Shown in pieces: positions 41,392-50,998 of a DNA stretch of 64,000 bases (the first letter of the stretch is position 1; every line of letters starts with the position of its first letter). Origin of the DNA: an uncultured Acidobacteriota bacterium (GTDB taxonomy: Bacteria; Acidobacteriota; Thermoanaerobaculia; Multivoradales; SZUA-115). The notes under the pieces were generated by a model. It had not been told where the DNA came from and searched no databases. It saw nothing but the letters and a program-made list of their open reading frames with translations. The DNA lies in contig CALMKX010000238.1 in NCBI GenBank assembly GCA_937867335.1, positions 1 through 64,000 on the forward strand. Direction: 5' to 3'. The position numbers and the translations under genes were made by a program.

Positions 41392-41917
41392 CCCAGGCCC
41401 CTTCCGCCCAGGCTTGCTCGTCGGCGGTAAGAGCTCGCGGTTCGCCCACGAAGACCGTCGAGTAGGGGATCTCCTCCCCCATCTCGGCGGCCAACCAGCC
41501 GGAGAAACGATGGGAGAGGTCGCTCACTTCACGGGCGGTCATAGACCAGAGGTCTTGTACGGTGCGGGCGAGGAGGTCGATCTCCTCTCCTGAGAAGAGG
41601 TCGAGATTCGGTTCGCGCAGGGCCAGGAGTTTCTTCTGCCGATAGCCGAAGCAATCCCGCTCGGCCCAAGCGCAGAGCCCCTCCGCCACTATCTCTTCGA
41701 TGGCAGCGCTCGCCTGGTCCGGCACAGGGCCGAAGTCGGCCTTGCGATAGGTCCAGCCGGTGATGGCTTTCCTTCGTCGACGGTAGGCGGCGAAGTCGGC
41801 GTAGAAGAGGATCTTGAAGAGCTTGGTCTTGCCACAGCGGGGGTCTTTCTCGCTCTCCCGCGCCACGTAGAGCACCGCTTCTCGGAACTTTCTCTGAGCC
41901 GTGGCGCTATACCTCAT
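41360..41917 (-). CDS. Panacea-domain (SocA/DUF4065) antitoxin
   Basis: The 185-residue protein carries the Panacea signature: KTKLFKILFYADFAAYRRRR, KAITGWTYRKADFGPVPDQA and then a helical C-terminal half (SDLSHRFSGWLAAEMGEE). Panacea domains neutralise many unrelated toxins. ATG at 41917 has GGAGG 4 nt upstream; an in-frame start 14 codons earlier lacks such a site. The order here is antitoxin then toxin with a 32-nt overlap. An alternative role is as a ClpXP adaptor, as for SocA. Confidence 0.8.
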   Translation of the reverse strand: MRYSATAQRKFREAVLYVARESEKDPRCGKTKLFKILFYADFAAYRRRRKAITGWTYRKADFGPVPDQASAAIEEIVAEGLCAWAERDCFGYRQKKLLALREPNLDLFSGEEIDLLARTVQDLWSMTAREVSDLSHRFSGWLAAEMGEEIPYSTVFVGEPRALTADEQAWAEGAWDAYLEEKRSA

Positions 41918-41998
41918 GGACCCTCCACAATGGTCGAATTCTAGGGCGGTGTGTAGCAAAAATCCAGCGTAAGAGAGCCCCGGGGCATCGGCTCCGCC

Positions 41999-44170
41999 TC
42001 AGCTCTCCAGCCGGAACCAGCGCGGCGCCGGCAGCGCTTCCACGCTCTCTCCCTGCGGCCCGAGGGCTGCCCCCTCGAGCTCGAAGGCCGCTTGGGCGGG
42101 CCGTGGGAGGGTGAGCTTCTGGGGCCCCGGGCCGGTGGACCAGGCGACGGCTAGCTCGTGGCCGTCGGCGAGCCGGAACCGGTAGAGCCGGGTGCCGGTG
42201 GGTGAGGGGAGAGGGCCTAAGCTGGTGGCGCCGGGGAGGCGCCGGGCAAGCTCGGCGAGCGCCCGAAAGGCGGCCCGCCGGCGGAGCTGCCCGTTCTCTT
42301 CCGGGCAGATCAGCCCATAGCCGCGAGCCACCAGCTGCCACCAGTAGATGCGTTCCACCTGGCCGGTGGCGAGGAGCTCGAGGTAGTAGCGGGCCAGGTA
42401 GCTCGCTTGTTCTTGCTCGCTCACGGCCACGCTCTTGCCGGCCGGAGAGTGAGGGCCCTCCCAGAGCGGCCAGTTCACCTCGGTCACCCACAGCCTGCCA
42501 CGAGCGTTTCGTGCGGTGTCCGCGATGGCCTTCATCAGGAGTGCCTTGCCCACGGCGTCGAAGCCCAGCTGGCGGTTTTCCGGCGCGCCCCGGCGGTCCA
42601 CGTAGAGCAGGCTCGCCACACCATCCAAGGCGAAGTCGCGGCGGCGCAGATTGAGCAGGCCGGCCAGGGCCTGAGGCTCGAAATCGATCACGGCCGGCCC
42701 GAAGGCCTCGAGCCCCGGCCGGGAGCGCAGAACCTCGAGCGCCGCGCGGGCGAGCTCGATGTACTCGTCCGGACGCCAGACGCCCCATTTGCTGCGGTTG
42801 ATCGCCTGGCCGATCTGGAACTGCCGACCGAACGGCGAGAAGCGCTCCACCAGCTCGGCCACCGCAGAGCGCCAGCGGGGGAGATTCTTCACCAGCTCGC
42901 GGTTCTGGGGCAGGGCGAAGGCGAGCTCATAGCCGCGGGCGTGGAGCTCTCGGGCCAGGGCTTCCTCCTCGCCATGCTCCAGCTGCCAGGGGTGGAGCCG
43001 CAGCAGCAGCTTGCGGACGCCCAGGTCCTCGACGGCGTCGAGGAGGGCCTGGGGATCTTCCGGGTAGGGCCGCAGCGCCAAGCCCACGCCCTCGAAGGGA
43101 ACCTCCTCGCGGTAGAGCTCTGCCTTCAGCCTGCGGTAGCGGGCCCGGATGCGCGGAGCCGCCGCCGCGATGGCCAGCAGCTGTTCGAGGTGGCTGGGTG
43201 CATCCGCCAGCCGAACCAGGAGCTTCTCGAGGCGCCCGGCGTGCTGGTGGGGCTGGTCGGAAAGGCGATCCCAGACCACTTTGTCGCGCCGGCCGGCACC
43301 GCTCGGGGCCTCGGGGATGTGGGCATGGGCGCGGCGAGGTGCGAGACTCTTCAGGGCGACCGCCAGGCTCTTGCCAGGCTTCTTCCAGCGGTTCTTGGCC
43401 TCGAAGGCTCCCTGATAGAAGTCGAAGAGCCGGCGATGGGCCGGACTGAGCTGCGCTCCGAAGTAGCCGGCGAGCAGGGCTTCGCGCAGCTCGGGGCGGT
43501 CGAGGGCCAGGCGAGAGAGATCCCGGAACCGCTCTGCTCGGCTGAGCGGCCGGCCGAGCCGGGCCCGGGAGAGGTCGACCAGGGTGAGCTCGAAGTGGGG
43601 CGGCCTCTCTTGCGGCACGATCAGGAAGTTCCCCACCGAGGCATCCCGATGCCAGACGCCGGCCTCGTGGAGCCTCCGGAGCAGCCGGCCGAGCTCGGTG
43701 AGGACCTCCTCGGCGCGCCATCGCGGGTAGTCCTTCTCGCCCGTGCCGGCCCGGGCCGAGCGCAGCAAGTAGCGCAGCTCGGTAGCGTTCTCGACATGGC
43801 GGCAGACGTAGAAGGACGGCCCACCCGGCCGCGCGCTCTCGGCGAAGAGCACCGGCTCGGGCGTGGGCAGACCGGCGGCCAAGAGAGCTCGAGCAGCGTT
43901 CCAGGCCCGGCGAGCCTTGCTGCCCTTGAGCCGGCGCGAGAGCCGTCCCCGCCAGGAATCCTCGCGGAATTGTTTGACCACGACCGGCAGCTCCTGCTCG
44001 GCAAGGGCGAGCACCGCACGGTAGAGGTAGTTGCGCCCCCAGTGAATGCTGGCGACGGCGGCACCCGGGTCGGTCAGCCGGGCGAGCTCGGCTTCGAGGT
44101 GGGCCGGCCGGAACCGGCTTTCGATCTCCCCGCGCAGCCCCTCGATCCGGAAGGGCTCAAACGGACTCAA
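41999..44170 (-). CDS. LPS-kinase-like domain fused to clan-A glycosidase-like barrel
   Basis: The 723-residue protein joins two domains. Residues about 40-290 resemble LPS heptose/Kdo kinases (RIO/InaA type): YLYRAVLALAEQELPVVVKQ, LGRLLRRLHEAGVWHRDASV (catalytic HxD) then GNFLI, and LVDLSRARLGR (metal DLS for DFG). Residues about 350-640 look like a TIM-barrel glycosidase of the GH39/GH5 kind, with ARGRLWVTEVNWPLWEG at the nucleophile strand. The acid/base strand reads FQIGQAINRSKWG, where N-E is expected, so the acid/base Glu seems absent. A beta-domain closes the protein. The TTG at 44170 overlaps the rng stop by 14 nt. It may modify envelope glycans; activity of the barrel is uncertain. 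Confidence 0.72.
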   Translation of the reverse strand: MSPFEPFRIEGLRGEIESRFRPAHLEAELARLTDPGAAVASIHWGRNYLYRAVLALAEQELPVVVKQFREDSWRGRLSRRLKGSKARRAWNAARALLAAGLPTPEPVLFAESARPGGPSFYVCRHVENATELRYLLRSARAGTGEKDYPRWRAEEVLTELGRLLRRLHEAGVWHRDASVGNFLIVPQERPPHFELTLVDLSRARLGRPLSRAERFRDLSRLALDRPELREALLAGYFGAQLSPAHRRLFDFYQGAFEAKNRWKKPGKSLAVALKSLAPRRAHAHIPEAPSGAGRRDKVVWDRLSDQPHQHAGRLEKLLVRLADAPSHLEQLLAIAAAAPRIRARYRRLKAELYREEVPFEGVGLALRPYPEDPQALLDAVEDLGVRKLLLRLHPWQLEHGEEEALARELHARGYELAFALPQNRELVKNLPRWRSAVAELVERFSPFGRQFQIGQAINRSKWGVWRPDEYIELARAALEVLRSRPGLEAFGPAVIDFEPQALAGLLNLRRRDFALDGVASLLYVDRRGAPENRQLGFDAVGKALLMKAIADTARNARGRLWVTEVNWPLWEGPHSPAGKSVAVSEQEQASYLARYYLELLATGQVERIYWWQLVARGYGLICPEENGQLRRRAAFRALAELARRLPGATSLGPLPSPTGTRLYRFRLADGHELAVAWSTGPGPQKLTLPRPAQAAFELEGAALGPQGESVEALPAPRWFRLES

Positions 44171-45680
44171 TGTGGAAGCGCTCCTGATGCAGCTCCGGGT
44201 CGCTGCGCAACAACAGGCCCAGGCCGAGCTCTCGCTCGATCTCTTCCAGGATGTCGCGCTCCTCCTGCTGGAGCGCTCGGGCCACTTCAGGGTGGACCCG
44301 CAGCAGGATTTCCCGGCCGTGGGTTTCTCCCTTGGTGCGCAGCAGCTCGTGGCGAATCGCCAGGCAGATGGTGGCGATCGACTTGATACGCCCGGTGCCA
44401 CCGCAGTAGGGGCAGGCCTGGGTGAGCAGCCGCTCGAGGTTGGTGCGGCTGCGCTTGCGGGTGATCTCCACCAGCCCGAATTCCGAGATCGAGAGCACCT
44501 TGGTGCGGGCGCGGTCTTTGTGGAGCTCCGCTTCGAGGGCGCGGAACACCTGCTGGCGGTGCTCTTCCTCGTTCATGTCGATGAAGTCGACCACGATGAT
44601 CCCGCCCAGATCTCGAAGGCGCACCTGGCGCACCACCTCGGAGACCGCCTCGAGGTTGGTCTTGAGAACCGTCTCCTCGAGGTTGCGCTCGCCCGTGTAG
44701 CGGCCGGTGTTGATGTCGATCGCCACCAGGGCCTCGGTCTGGTTGATCACGATGTAGCCGCCGGACTTGAGCCAGACCTTGCTCTTGAGCGCCGCTTCGA
44801 TTTCGGCATGGATGCCGAAGCGGTCGAACAGCGAGCCTTCGTTGTTGTAGAGCTTGAGCCGCGGCACCAGAGCCGGTTGGACCTGGTCGAGGAATTCGAC
44901 GATCCGGGTGTAGGTCTCTTCGCCCTCGACCAGGAGGTTCGAGAACTCGGCGCTGAAGACGTCGCGCACCACGCGCAGGGCGAGGTCGTGGTCGCGGTGG
45001 ACGAGAGTCGGTGCCGAGACCCGGTTCGCCCGTTCGCGGATCTGCTGCCAGAGCCGAGAGAGGTAGGCGAGATCGGTCTCGAACTCGGCAGCACCTCGCC
45101 CTTCTCCCACGGTGCGCACGATCAAGCCGCAACTCGGCGGCGCGATTCGCGACAGGAGCTCGAGCAGCCGGGCCCGTTCGGCCTCGCTTTCGATCCGCCG
45201 GGAAACGCCCAGATGGTGCACCGTGGGCAGCAGCACGAGGTAGCGCCCCGGTAGGGTGACCTGGCTGGTGATGCGCGCCCCTTTGTTGGGCAGGGGAGAC
45301 TTGATCACCTGCACCAGGAGCTCCTGCCCCTGCTTGAGCAGCTCGTCGATCGACGGCAAGGTGGCGAGCGGCGTGCCGCCGCCGGGGCCGCGGGTCTCTT
45401 CGAGGTCGTAGTTGGATTCCTCGCGCGGGCCGCTCGCGAACTCGTCCACCACGTCGCTGACGTAGAGAAAGGCGTCGCGCTCGAGGCCGATGTCCACGAA
45501 GGCGGCCTGCATTCCGGGCAGCACGCGGGTGACCCGGCCTTTGTAGAGGTTGCCGACGATCGAGCGGTGGCGATGCCGCTCGATGTAGATCTCGGTCAGG
45601 CGGTCGTCCTCCAAGACCGCGATCGCGGTCTGGTGCGGGTCGCTCTCGACCAGCATCTTGGCGCGAGGAGCGACGCTCAT
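44157..45680 (-). CDS. rng: Ribonuclease G (RNase E/G family)
   Basis: The 507-residue protein has an S1-like N-terminus (SIVGNLYKGRVTRVLPGMQA then AFVDIGLERDAFLYVSDV), a 5' sensor/RNase H-like region, the catalytic DNase I-like subdomain (VAIDINTGRYTGERNLEETV and GGIIVVDFIDMNEEEHRQQV, with the two Mg-binding Asp) and the zinc link CPYCGGTG. The length and lack of a long C-terminal scaffold point to RNase G. It processes 16S rRNA and mRNA 5' ends. ATG at 45680 overlaps the rodA stop (ATGA), placing it in the cell-shape operon. Confidence 0.95.
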   Translation of the reverse strand: MSVAPRAKMLVESDPHQTAIAVLEDDRLTEIYIERHRHRSIVGNLYKGRVTRVLPGMQAAFVDIGLERDAFLYVSDVVDEFASGPREESNYDLEETRGPGGGTPLATLPSIDELLKQGQELLVQVIKSPLPNKGARITSQVTLPGRYLVLLPTVHHLGVSRRIESEAERARLLELLSRIAPPSCGLIVRTVGEGRGAAEFETDLAYLSRLWQQIRERANRVSAPTLVHRDHDLALRVVRDVFSAEFSNLLVEGEETYTRIVEFLDQVQPALVPRLKLYNNEGSLFDRFGIHAEIEAALKSKVWLKSGGYIVINQTEALVAIDINTGRYTGERNLEETVLKTNLEAVSEVVRQVRLRDLGGIIVVDFIDMNEEEHRQQVFRALEAELHKDRARTKVLSISEFGLVEITRKRSRTNLERLLTQACPYCGGTGRIKSIATICLAIRHELLRTKGETHGREILLRVHPEVARALQQEERDILEEIERELGLGLLLRSDPELHQERFHIESV

Positions 45681-46819
45681 CGGTTGACGTGCCGGCGCAG
45701 GTCGACCGAGAGGATCATGCCCGCCCCGACGAAGTTGAGCAGCGCGAAGGAGCCCCCGTAGGCGAGGAAGGGCAACGGGATGCCGGTATTCGGCATCAGG
45801 CCGATCACCATGGCCGTGTTGTAGAGGACGTGAGCGGCGAAGCCCGAGAGCAGGCCTGCCACCAGGAGGATGCCCGCGCGGTCCCGGGCGCGGGCGGCGA
45901 TGGCGGCGGCGTTGGCCATGTAGAGGGCGTAAAGCCCCAGAACCGTGATCACTCCCAGGAAGCCCCACTCCTCGGCCAGCACCGAGAAGATGAAGTCCGT
46001 GTGGCGCGCGGGCAGGAAGCGCAGCTGGCTCTGGGTGCCCTGCATATAGCCCCGGCCGGCGAGCTGGCCGGAGCCCACGGCGATCTTGCTCTGGTGCACC
46101 TGGTAGCCGGCGCCGAGGATGTCCGTTTGCGGAGAGAAGTAGGTGAGGATGCGCTGGCGCTGGTAGTCCTTGAGGCCGCCGTAGAAGAGGCCCAGGCCGC
46201 CAAGGGCACCAACCAGGAGCAACACCACCAGGGTGCGAGCGCGGACTCCCGCCACCAGGATCATGCCGCCCACGATGGGCAGGAACATCAACGCTCCGCC
46301 CAGGTCCGGCTCGATCGCGGTGAGCACCATCGGGAGGCCGACGACCGCCGCACCCACGGCGATTTCCGGCAGGGTCAAGTACTTCTGATGGGTGCGGGAG
46401 AAGTAGCGGGCCAGCACCAGCAGGGTGGCGAGCTTCATGAACTCCGAGGGCTGCCCGCCGAGCGAGCCGATCCCCAACCAGCTGCGCGCTCCGCCCCGGA
46501 CCTGGCCGACGATCAAGACCAGGATCAACGCCAGGATGCCGATGGCGTAGAGCACCAGGGAGATATCCATCAGCACCCGGTAGTCGAGGTAGACGAAGAT
46601 CGCCAGGAAGACGAGCCCGAGGGCGATCCAGAAACCCTGCCTCGCGGCGAAGCCTCCGCCCAGCTCCGAGGTGGCGCTGTGGATGGTGGCGAGCCCGATG
46701 GCGGCGAGCAGCACCACCGCGACCAGGAGCGCCCAGCGAACGTTGGCGAGCTGCTTGCTCGCGGTTCTAGCCGCTCGTGACGGGCTGATCGGTAGCGTTG
46801 CTCTGGAAGTGGTACTCAT
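45677..46819 (-). CDS. rodA: Rod-shape SEDS glycosyltransferase RodA
   Basis: The 380-residue protein has ten transmembrane helices and the SEDS motifs: GGARSWLGIGSLGGQPSEFM, LPMVLTAIEPDLGGALMFLP (with the essential Asp), a large loop (QSQLRFLPARHTDFIFSVLA, then EEWGF) and GLMPNTGIPLPFLAYGGS. It polymerises peptidoglycan glycan strands together with PBP2. ATG at 46819 is the only standard nearby start and overlaps the mrdA end by 53 nt; a start closer to the stop would need a non-standard codon. Confidence 0.95.
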   Translation of the reverse strand: MSTTSRATLPISPSRAARTASKQLANVRWALLVAVVLLAAIGLATIHSATSELGGGFAARQGFWIALGLVFLAIFVYLDYRVLMDISLVLYAIGILALILVLIVGQVRGGARSWLGIGSLGGQPSEFMKLATLLVLARYFSRTHQKYLTLPEIAVGAAVVGLPMVLTAIEPDLGGALMFLPIVGGMILVAGVRARTLVVLLLVGALGGLGLFYGGLKDYQRQRILTYFSPQTDILGAGYQVHQSKIAVGSGQLAGRGYMQGTQSQLRFLPARHTDFIFSVLAEEWGFLGVITVLGLYALYMANAAAIAARARDRAGILLVAGLLSGFAAHVLYNTAMVIGLMPNTGIPLPFLAYGGSFALLNFVGAGMILSVDLRRHVNR

Positions 46820-48563
46820 AGAGGGCTTTGGCCACGGGAACGGCTGCTTCCGAGCCCTTCCCGCCATGCTCGAGGAAGACCACCACCACCAAAGATGGGT
46901 CTTCGAAGGGCGCAAAGGAAGCGAACCAGGCGTGATCGCGCTGTTCGAAGGGGAGCGTGTCGCTGTCGGTCCAGGTTTCTTGCGAGATCACCTGCACCGT
47001 GCCCGTCTTGCCGGCGATCTCGAGGCGCGGCAAGCGGGCCGAGCGAGCCGTGCCGTCGCCCTCGTTGACCACGCCCCACAAGCCCCGCCTCACCAGGCTC
47101 AGGGCTTGGGGGTTGATGCGCAAGCTGCCCGGCGGCGGCAGGGGCTCGTCGCGCACCAGATGGGGCGTGATCAGCCTGCCGCCGTTGGCGATCGCAGCGA
47201 CCATGCGGGCCACCTGAAGCGGCGTCACCAGAAGAGGCCCCTGGCCGATCGCGGTCGAAATGGTCTCGCCGGCGTACCAGGGGTGCTTGCGGACTCGCTC
47301 GCTCCACTCCTCGTCCGGCACCAGACCGGCCTTGTCGCCCAACAGGTCGAGCCCGGTCGCGCTACCGAAACCGAAGAGCCGGGCGTAACGGGCCATGCGG
47401 TTGATGCCCAGCCGCTGGCCGAGCCGATAGAAGTAGGAGTCGCAGGAGTACTTGATGGCCTCGTGCAGGTCCACCGTGCCGTGTCCGCCCCTCTTCCAGC
47501 AGCGGAAGCGCCGGCCGTAGAACTCGGTCGCCCCGGTGCACACCACCGTATCGCTCGGGCTGACCACTCCTTCTGAGAGCCCGGCCGCGGCCATGACGAT
47601 CTTGAACACCGAGCCGGGCGAGTAGGTGCTCTGAATCGCCCGGTTCTGGAGCGGGTGGTAGGGAGCCTCGATCAGCTGCTGCCAGTCTTCCAGGTCGAGG
47701 CGGCGAGCGAAGAGGTTGGGGTCGTAGCTCGGCGAGGAGACCAGCGCGAGGATCTCCCCGTCCTTGGGGTTGAGGGCCACCACCGCGCCCACCTTGTCCT
47801 CGAGCAAGCGGGCGGCCTCCTGCTGGAGGTCGAGGTCGAGCGTGAGTCGGAGCGTCGCGCCGGGCTCGGCGTTTTTCCGCCCGGCCTCCGACAGCAGCTT
47901 GCCCCGGCTGTCCACCACCACCACCCGCTCACCATCCCGGCCTCGGAGGGCGGCGTCGTAGGCGCCCTCGAGCCCCTTGCGGCCCACCAGATCCCCGGGC
48001 GCGAAGCGCTCCGGATGCTCCGCGAGCTCGCTCTCGTTGACCTCCCCGAGGTAACCCAGCACGTGGGCCGTTTGCGGCCCCTGGCGGTAGATGCGCTGGT
48101 GCGAAACCTCGATGTCGAACTCGGGATGCTCTCTGCCGGCCACACCGAAGCGCGAGACCTGAGCGAGAGAGAGGTTCTCGGCCACCAGGGCGGGCCGGTA
48201 GCCAGCGGTGCGACGGATCCGGGGGAGCGAAGCCAGCATCTGTTCGGCCGGCCGGCCCAGCACCTCGGCCGCGAAGCGCAGGGCGGAGGCGAGGTCCTTG
48301 GTCTGGGCGGCGTCGATCAACAGATTGTAGGAGGGGACGTTCTCGGCCAGCACCTTGCCGTTGCGATCCTCGACCAGGCCACGGGGGGCTTCGATGGGCA
48401 GGCGGCGGAGCCGGTTGTTCTCGGCCAGCTCGCGGTAGTGGGCGCCGTTGACGATCTGCACCACCCAGAAGGCCCCGGCGATGCCGAGCAGCACCAGGTT
48501 CAGCACCGCGGTCAGGCGCTCTACTCGGGCTCGTAGCTCGTCGCGATACTCTCGGGCGATCAT
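46767..48563 (-). CDS. mrdA: Penicillin-binding protein 2 (transpeptidase MrdA)
   Basis: The 598-residue class B PBP has an N-terminal anchor helix (VLNLVLLGIAGAFWVVQIVN), a pedestal domain (LPIEAPRGLVEDRNGKVLAE), and the transpeptidase motifs STYSPGSVFKI (SxxK), YSCDSYFYRLG (SxN position as SCD) and IAGKTGTVQV (KTG). With RodA it makes the side-wall peptidoglycan. The start overlaps the mreD stop (ATGA), and the 3' end overlaps rodA. Confidence 0.96.
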   Translation of the reverse strand: MIAREYRDELRARVERLTAVLNLVLLGIAGAFWVVQIVNGAHYRELAENNRLRRLPIEAPRGLVEDRNGKVLAENVPSYNLLIDAAQTKDLASALRFAAEVLGRPAEQMLASLPRIRRTAGYRPALVAENLSLAQVSRFGVAGREHPEFDIEVSHQRIYRQGPQTAHVLGYLGEVNESELAEHPERFAPGDLVGRKGLEGAYDAALRGRDGERVVVVDSRGKLLSEAGRKNAEPGATLRLTLDLDLQQEAARLLEDKVGAVVALNPKDGEILALVSSPSYDPNLFARRLDLEDWQQLIEAPYHPLQNRAIQSTYSPGSVFKIVMAAAGLSEGVVSPSDTVVCTGATEFYGRRFRCWKRGGHGTVDLHEAIKYSCDSYFYRLGQRLGINRMARYARLFGFGSATGLDLLGDKAGLVPDEEWSERVRKHPWYAGETISTAIGQGPLLVTPLQVARMVAAIANGGRLITPHLVRDEPLPPPGSLRINPQALSLVRRGLWGVVNEGDGTARSARLPRLEIAGKTGTVQVISQETWTDSDTLPFEQRDHAWFASFAPFEDPSLVVVVFLEHGGKGSEAAVPVAKALYEYHFQSNATDQPVTSG

Positions 48564-49078
48564 GCTTTGCCGATCTTCAGCTTCTCGATGCGTTCATGTC
48601 GGCGATCCCGCGTTTTCTTGGCCGCTCCGCTCGCCACATAGATCAGGCTCCCCAGGAGCCCTCCGGCCAGGGCCTTGAAGGTCCACCACAGCGGCTCCGG
48701 CGGCGCCGCCGTGCCCAGCAATCCATAGTCGAGCAGGAAGAGAATCCCTTGTTGGGCGAACGTGGCCACCGCGATGGTCAACAGCACGACCGCCGCGCGA
48801 TCCACAATCAGGCGCTGAGCCACGCGCGCCGTCACGTAACCTACGATGGTATCAGCGAAACCGAGCCTTCCGTACAGTCCTCCGCTCAAGGCGTCGGCCA
48901 CCCATCCCGCGGTGAGCCCGCCCATCATCCCGGCCATCGAGCTGCCACCCGCCCCCGTGAGCACGGTGAGCACTAGGAAGAGGTCGATCGCGCGCGGGAA
49001 GTCCGCCGAGAAACGCGCTCCGGCGAAGTGGGCCAGAGCCACCAAGAGCAATGCTGCCAAGTACTTAGCGACCCGCAC
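48560..49078 (-). CDS. mreD: Rod-shape protein MreD
   Basis: The 172-residue membrane protein has five to six helices and the MreD pattern DLFLVLTVLTGAGGSSMAGM, then GLTAGWVADALSGGLYGRLG. It bridges MreC to the elongasome in the inner membrane. GTG at 49078 overlaps the mreC end by 14 nt and its stop overlaps mrdA. Confidence 0.92.
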   Translation of the reverse strand: MRVAKYLAALLLVALAHFAGARFSADFPRAIDLFLVLTVLTGAGGSSMAGMMGGLTAGWVADALSGGLYGRLGFADTIVGYVTARVAQRLIVDRAAVVLLTIAVATFAQQGILFLLDYGLLGTAAPPEPLWWTFKALAGGLLGSLIYVASGAAKKTRDRRHERIEKLKIGKA

Positions 49079-49895
49079 CGGTGAGATCCTCGGGTAGGTT
49101 CTCGCGCGAGAGGAGAAACACTTGCGAAAGGGCGGCGAAGTCCACGGTGGGCTCGACGTCGATGGCGTAGAAGAGCTCGCTTCCCGGGCTCACCCCGGCC
49201 ACCGTACCGATCAGAATGCCCGGTGGATAGACGCCGTCGATACCGGCGGTGAGCACTCGCTCCCCCAAGGTGACCTCCGTTTGCCGGGGCACGTACTCGA
49301 GCAAGAGCCTTCCGCCGCCGGCTCCGCGCAGCACGCCTTGCCGGCGGCTGCCTTCGAGCAAGGCGCCGACGCCTGCTTCAGGGTCCGAGAGCATCTGCAC
49401 TTTGGCATAGGAGCCGGCCACCTTGACCACCCTCCCCACCAGGCCGCTCGAGGCCAGAACCGGCTGGTTCACCTCGGCCGAGGCTCCGGTGTAGAGCACC
49501 AGCGTGCGCAGCCAGGACTTCTGGTCGAGATAGACGACGGTGGCGGGGCGCAGCTTGCTCGGCTCCCGCCGCACCTGGCTGAGGGCGTCCGCCAGCTGCT
49601 CGGCCTCGCGCTCCAGGCCCTGGAGCCGAGTGCTTTCCAGGCGCAGCCTCTCGACCTCCTCCCGCAGCGCCCGGTTCTCGGCCAGCAGGGCACGGCGCGC
49701 CTTGAGGCCCTCACCCACTCCCGAGAAGGCGTCCGCCGCCGCCGCGGTCAGCCGCCCGAGGGGTGCCACGGCCCTCAAGCCGGTGGTGGCGAGCAGGCTG
49801 CGATCGCTGCCATCGACCGGCGCCCGAGAGGCCAGCATCACCAACTGGGCGCAAAGCAGGACGACGAAGATCCAGCCGATCCGCCGTTCGCTCAC
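49065..49895 (-). CDS. mreC: Rod-shape protein MreC
   Basis: The 276-residue protein has one N-terminal membrane helix (WIFVVLLCAQLVMLASRAP), a coiled coil (LREEVERLRLESTRLQGLER) and the paired beta-barrel periplasmic domain (NQPVLASSGLVGRVVKVAGS, GERVLTAGIDGVYPPGILIG). It organises the elongasome by contacting PBP2. It begins 38 nt after the mreB stop. Confidence 0.95.
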   Translation of the reverse strand: MSERRIGWIFVVLLCAQLVMLASRAPVDGSDRSLLATTGLRAVAPLGRLTAAAADAFSGVGEGLKARRALLAENRALREEVERLRLESTRLQGLEREAEQLADALSQVRREPSKLRPATVVYLDQKSWLRTLVLYTGASAEVNQPVLASSGLVGRVVKVAGSYAKVQMLSDPEAGVGALLEGSRRQGVLRGAGGGRLLLEYVPRQTEVTLGERVLTAGIDGVYPPGILIGTVAGVSPGSELFYAIDVEPTVDFAALSQVFLLSRENLPEDLTGAGR

Positions 49896-49933
49896 AGGGC
49901 GCCTTTCCCACTCAGAGGGCCCGCCATGGGACC

Positions 49934-50968
<1,035 letters not shown>

Positions 50969-50998
50969 CTATTCGTTCGATTCTCTTCCCGAGAGAGG

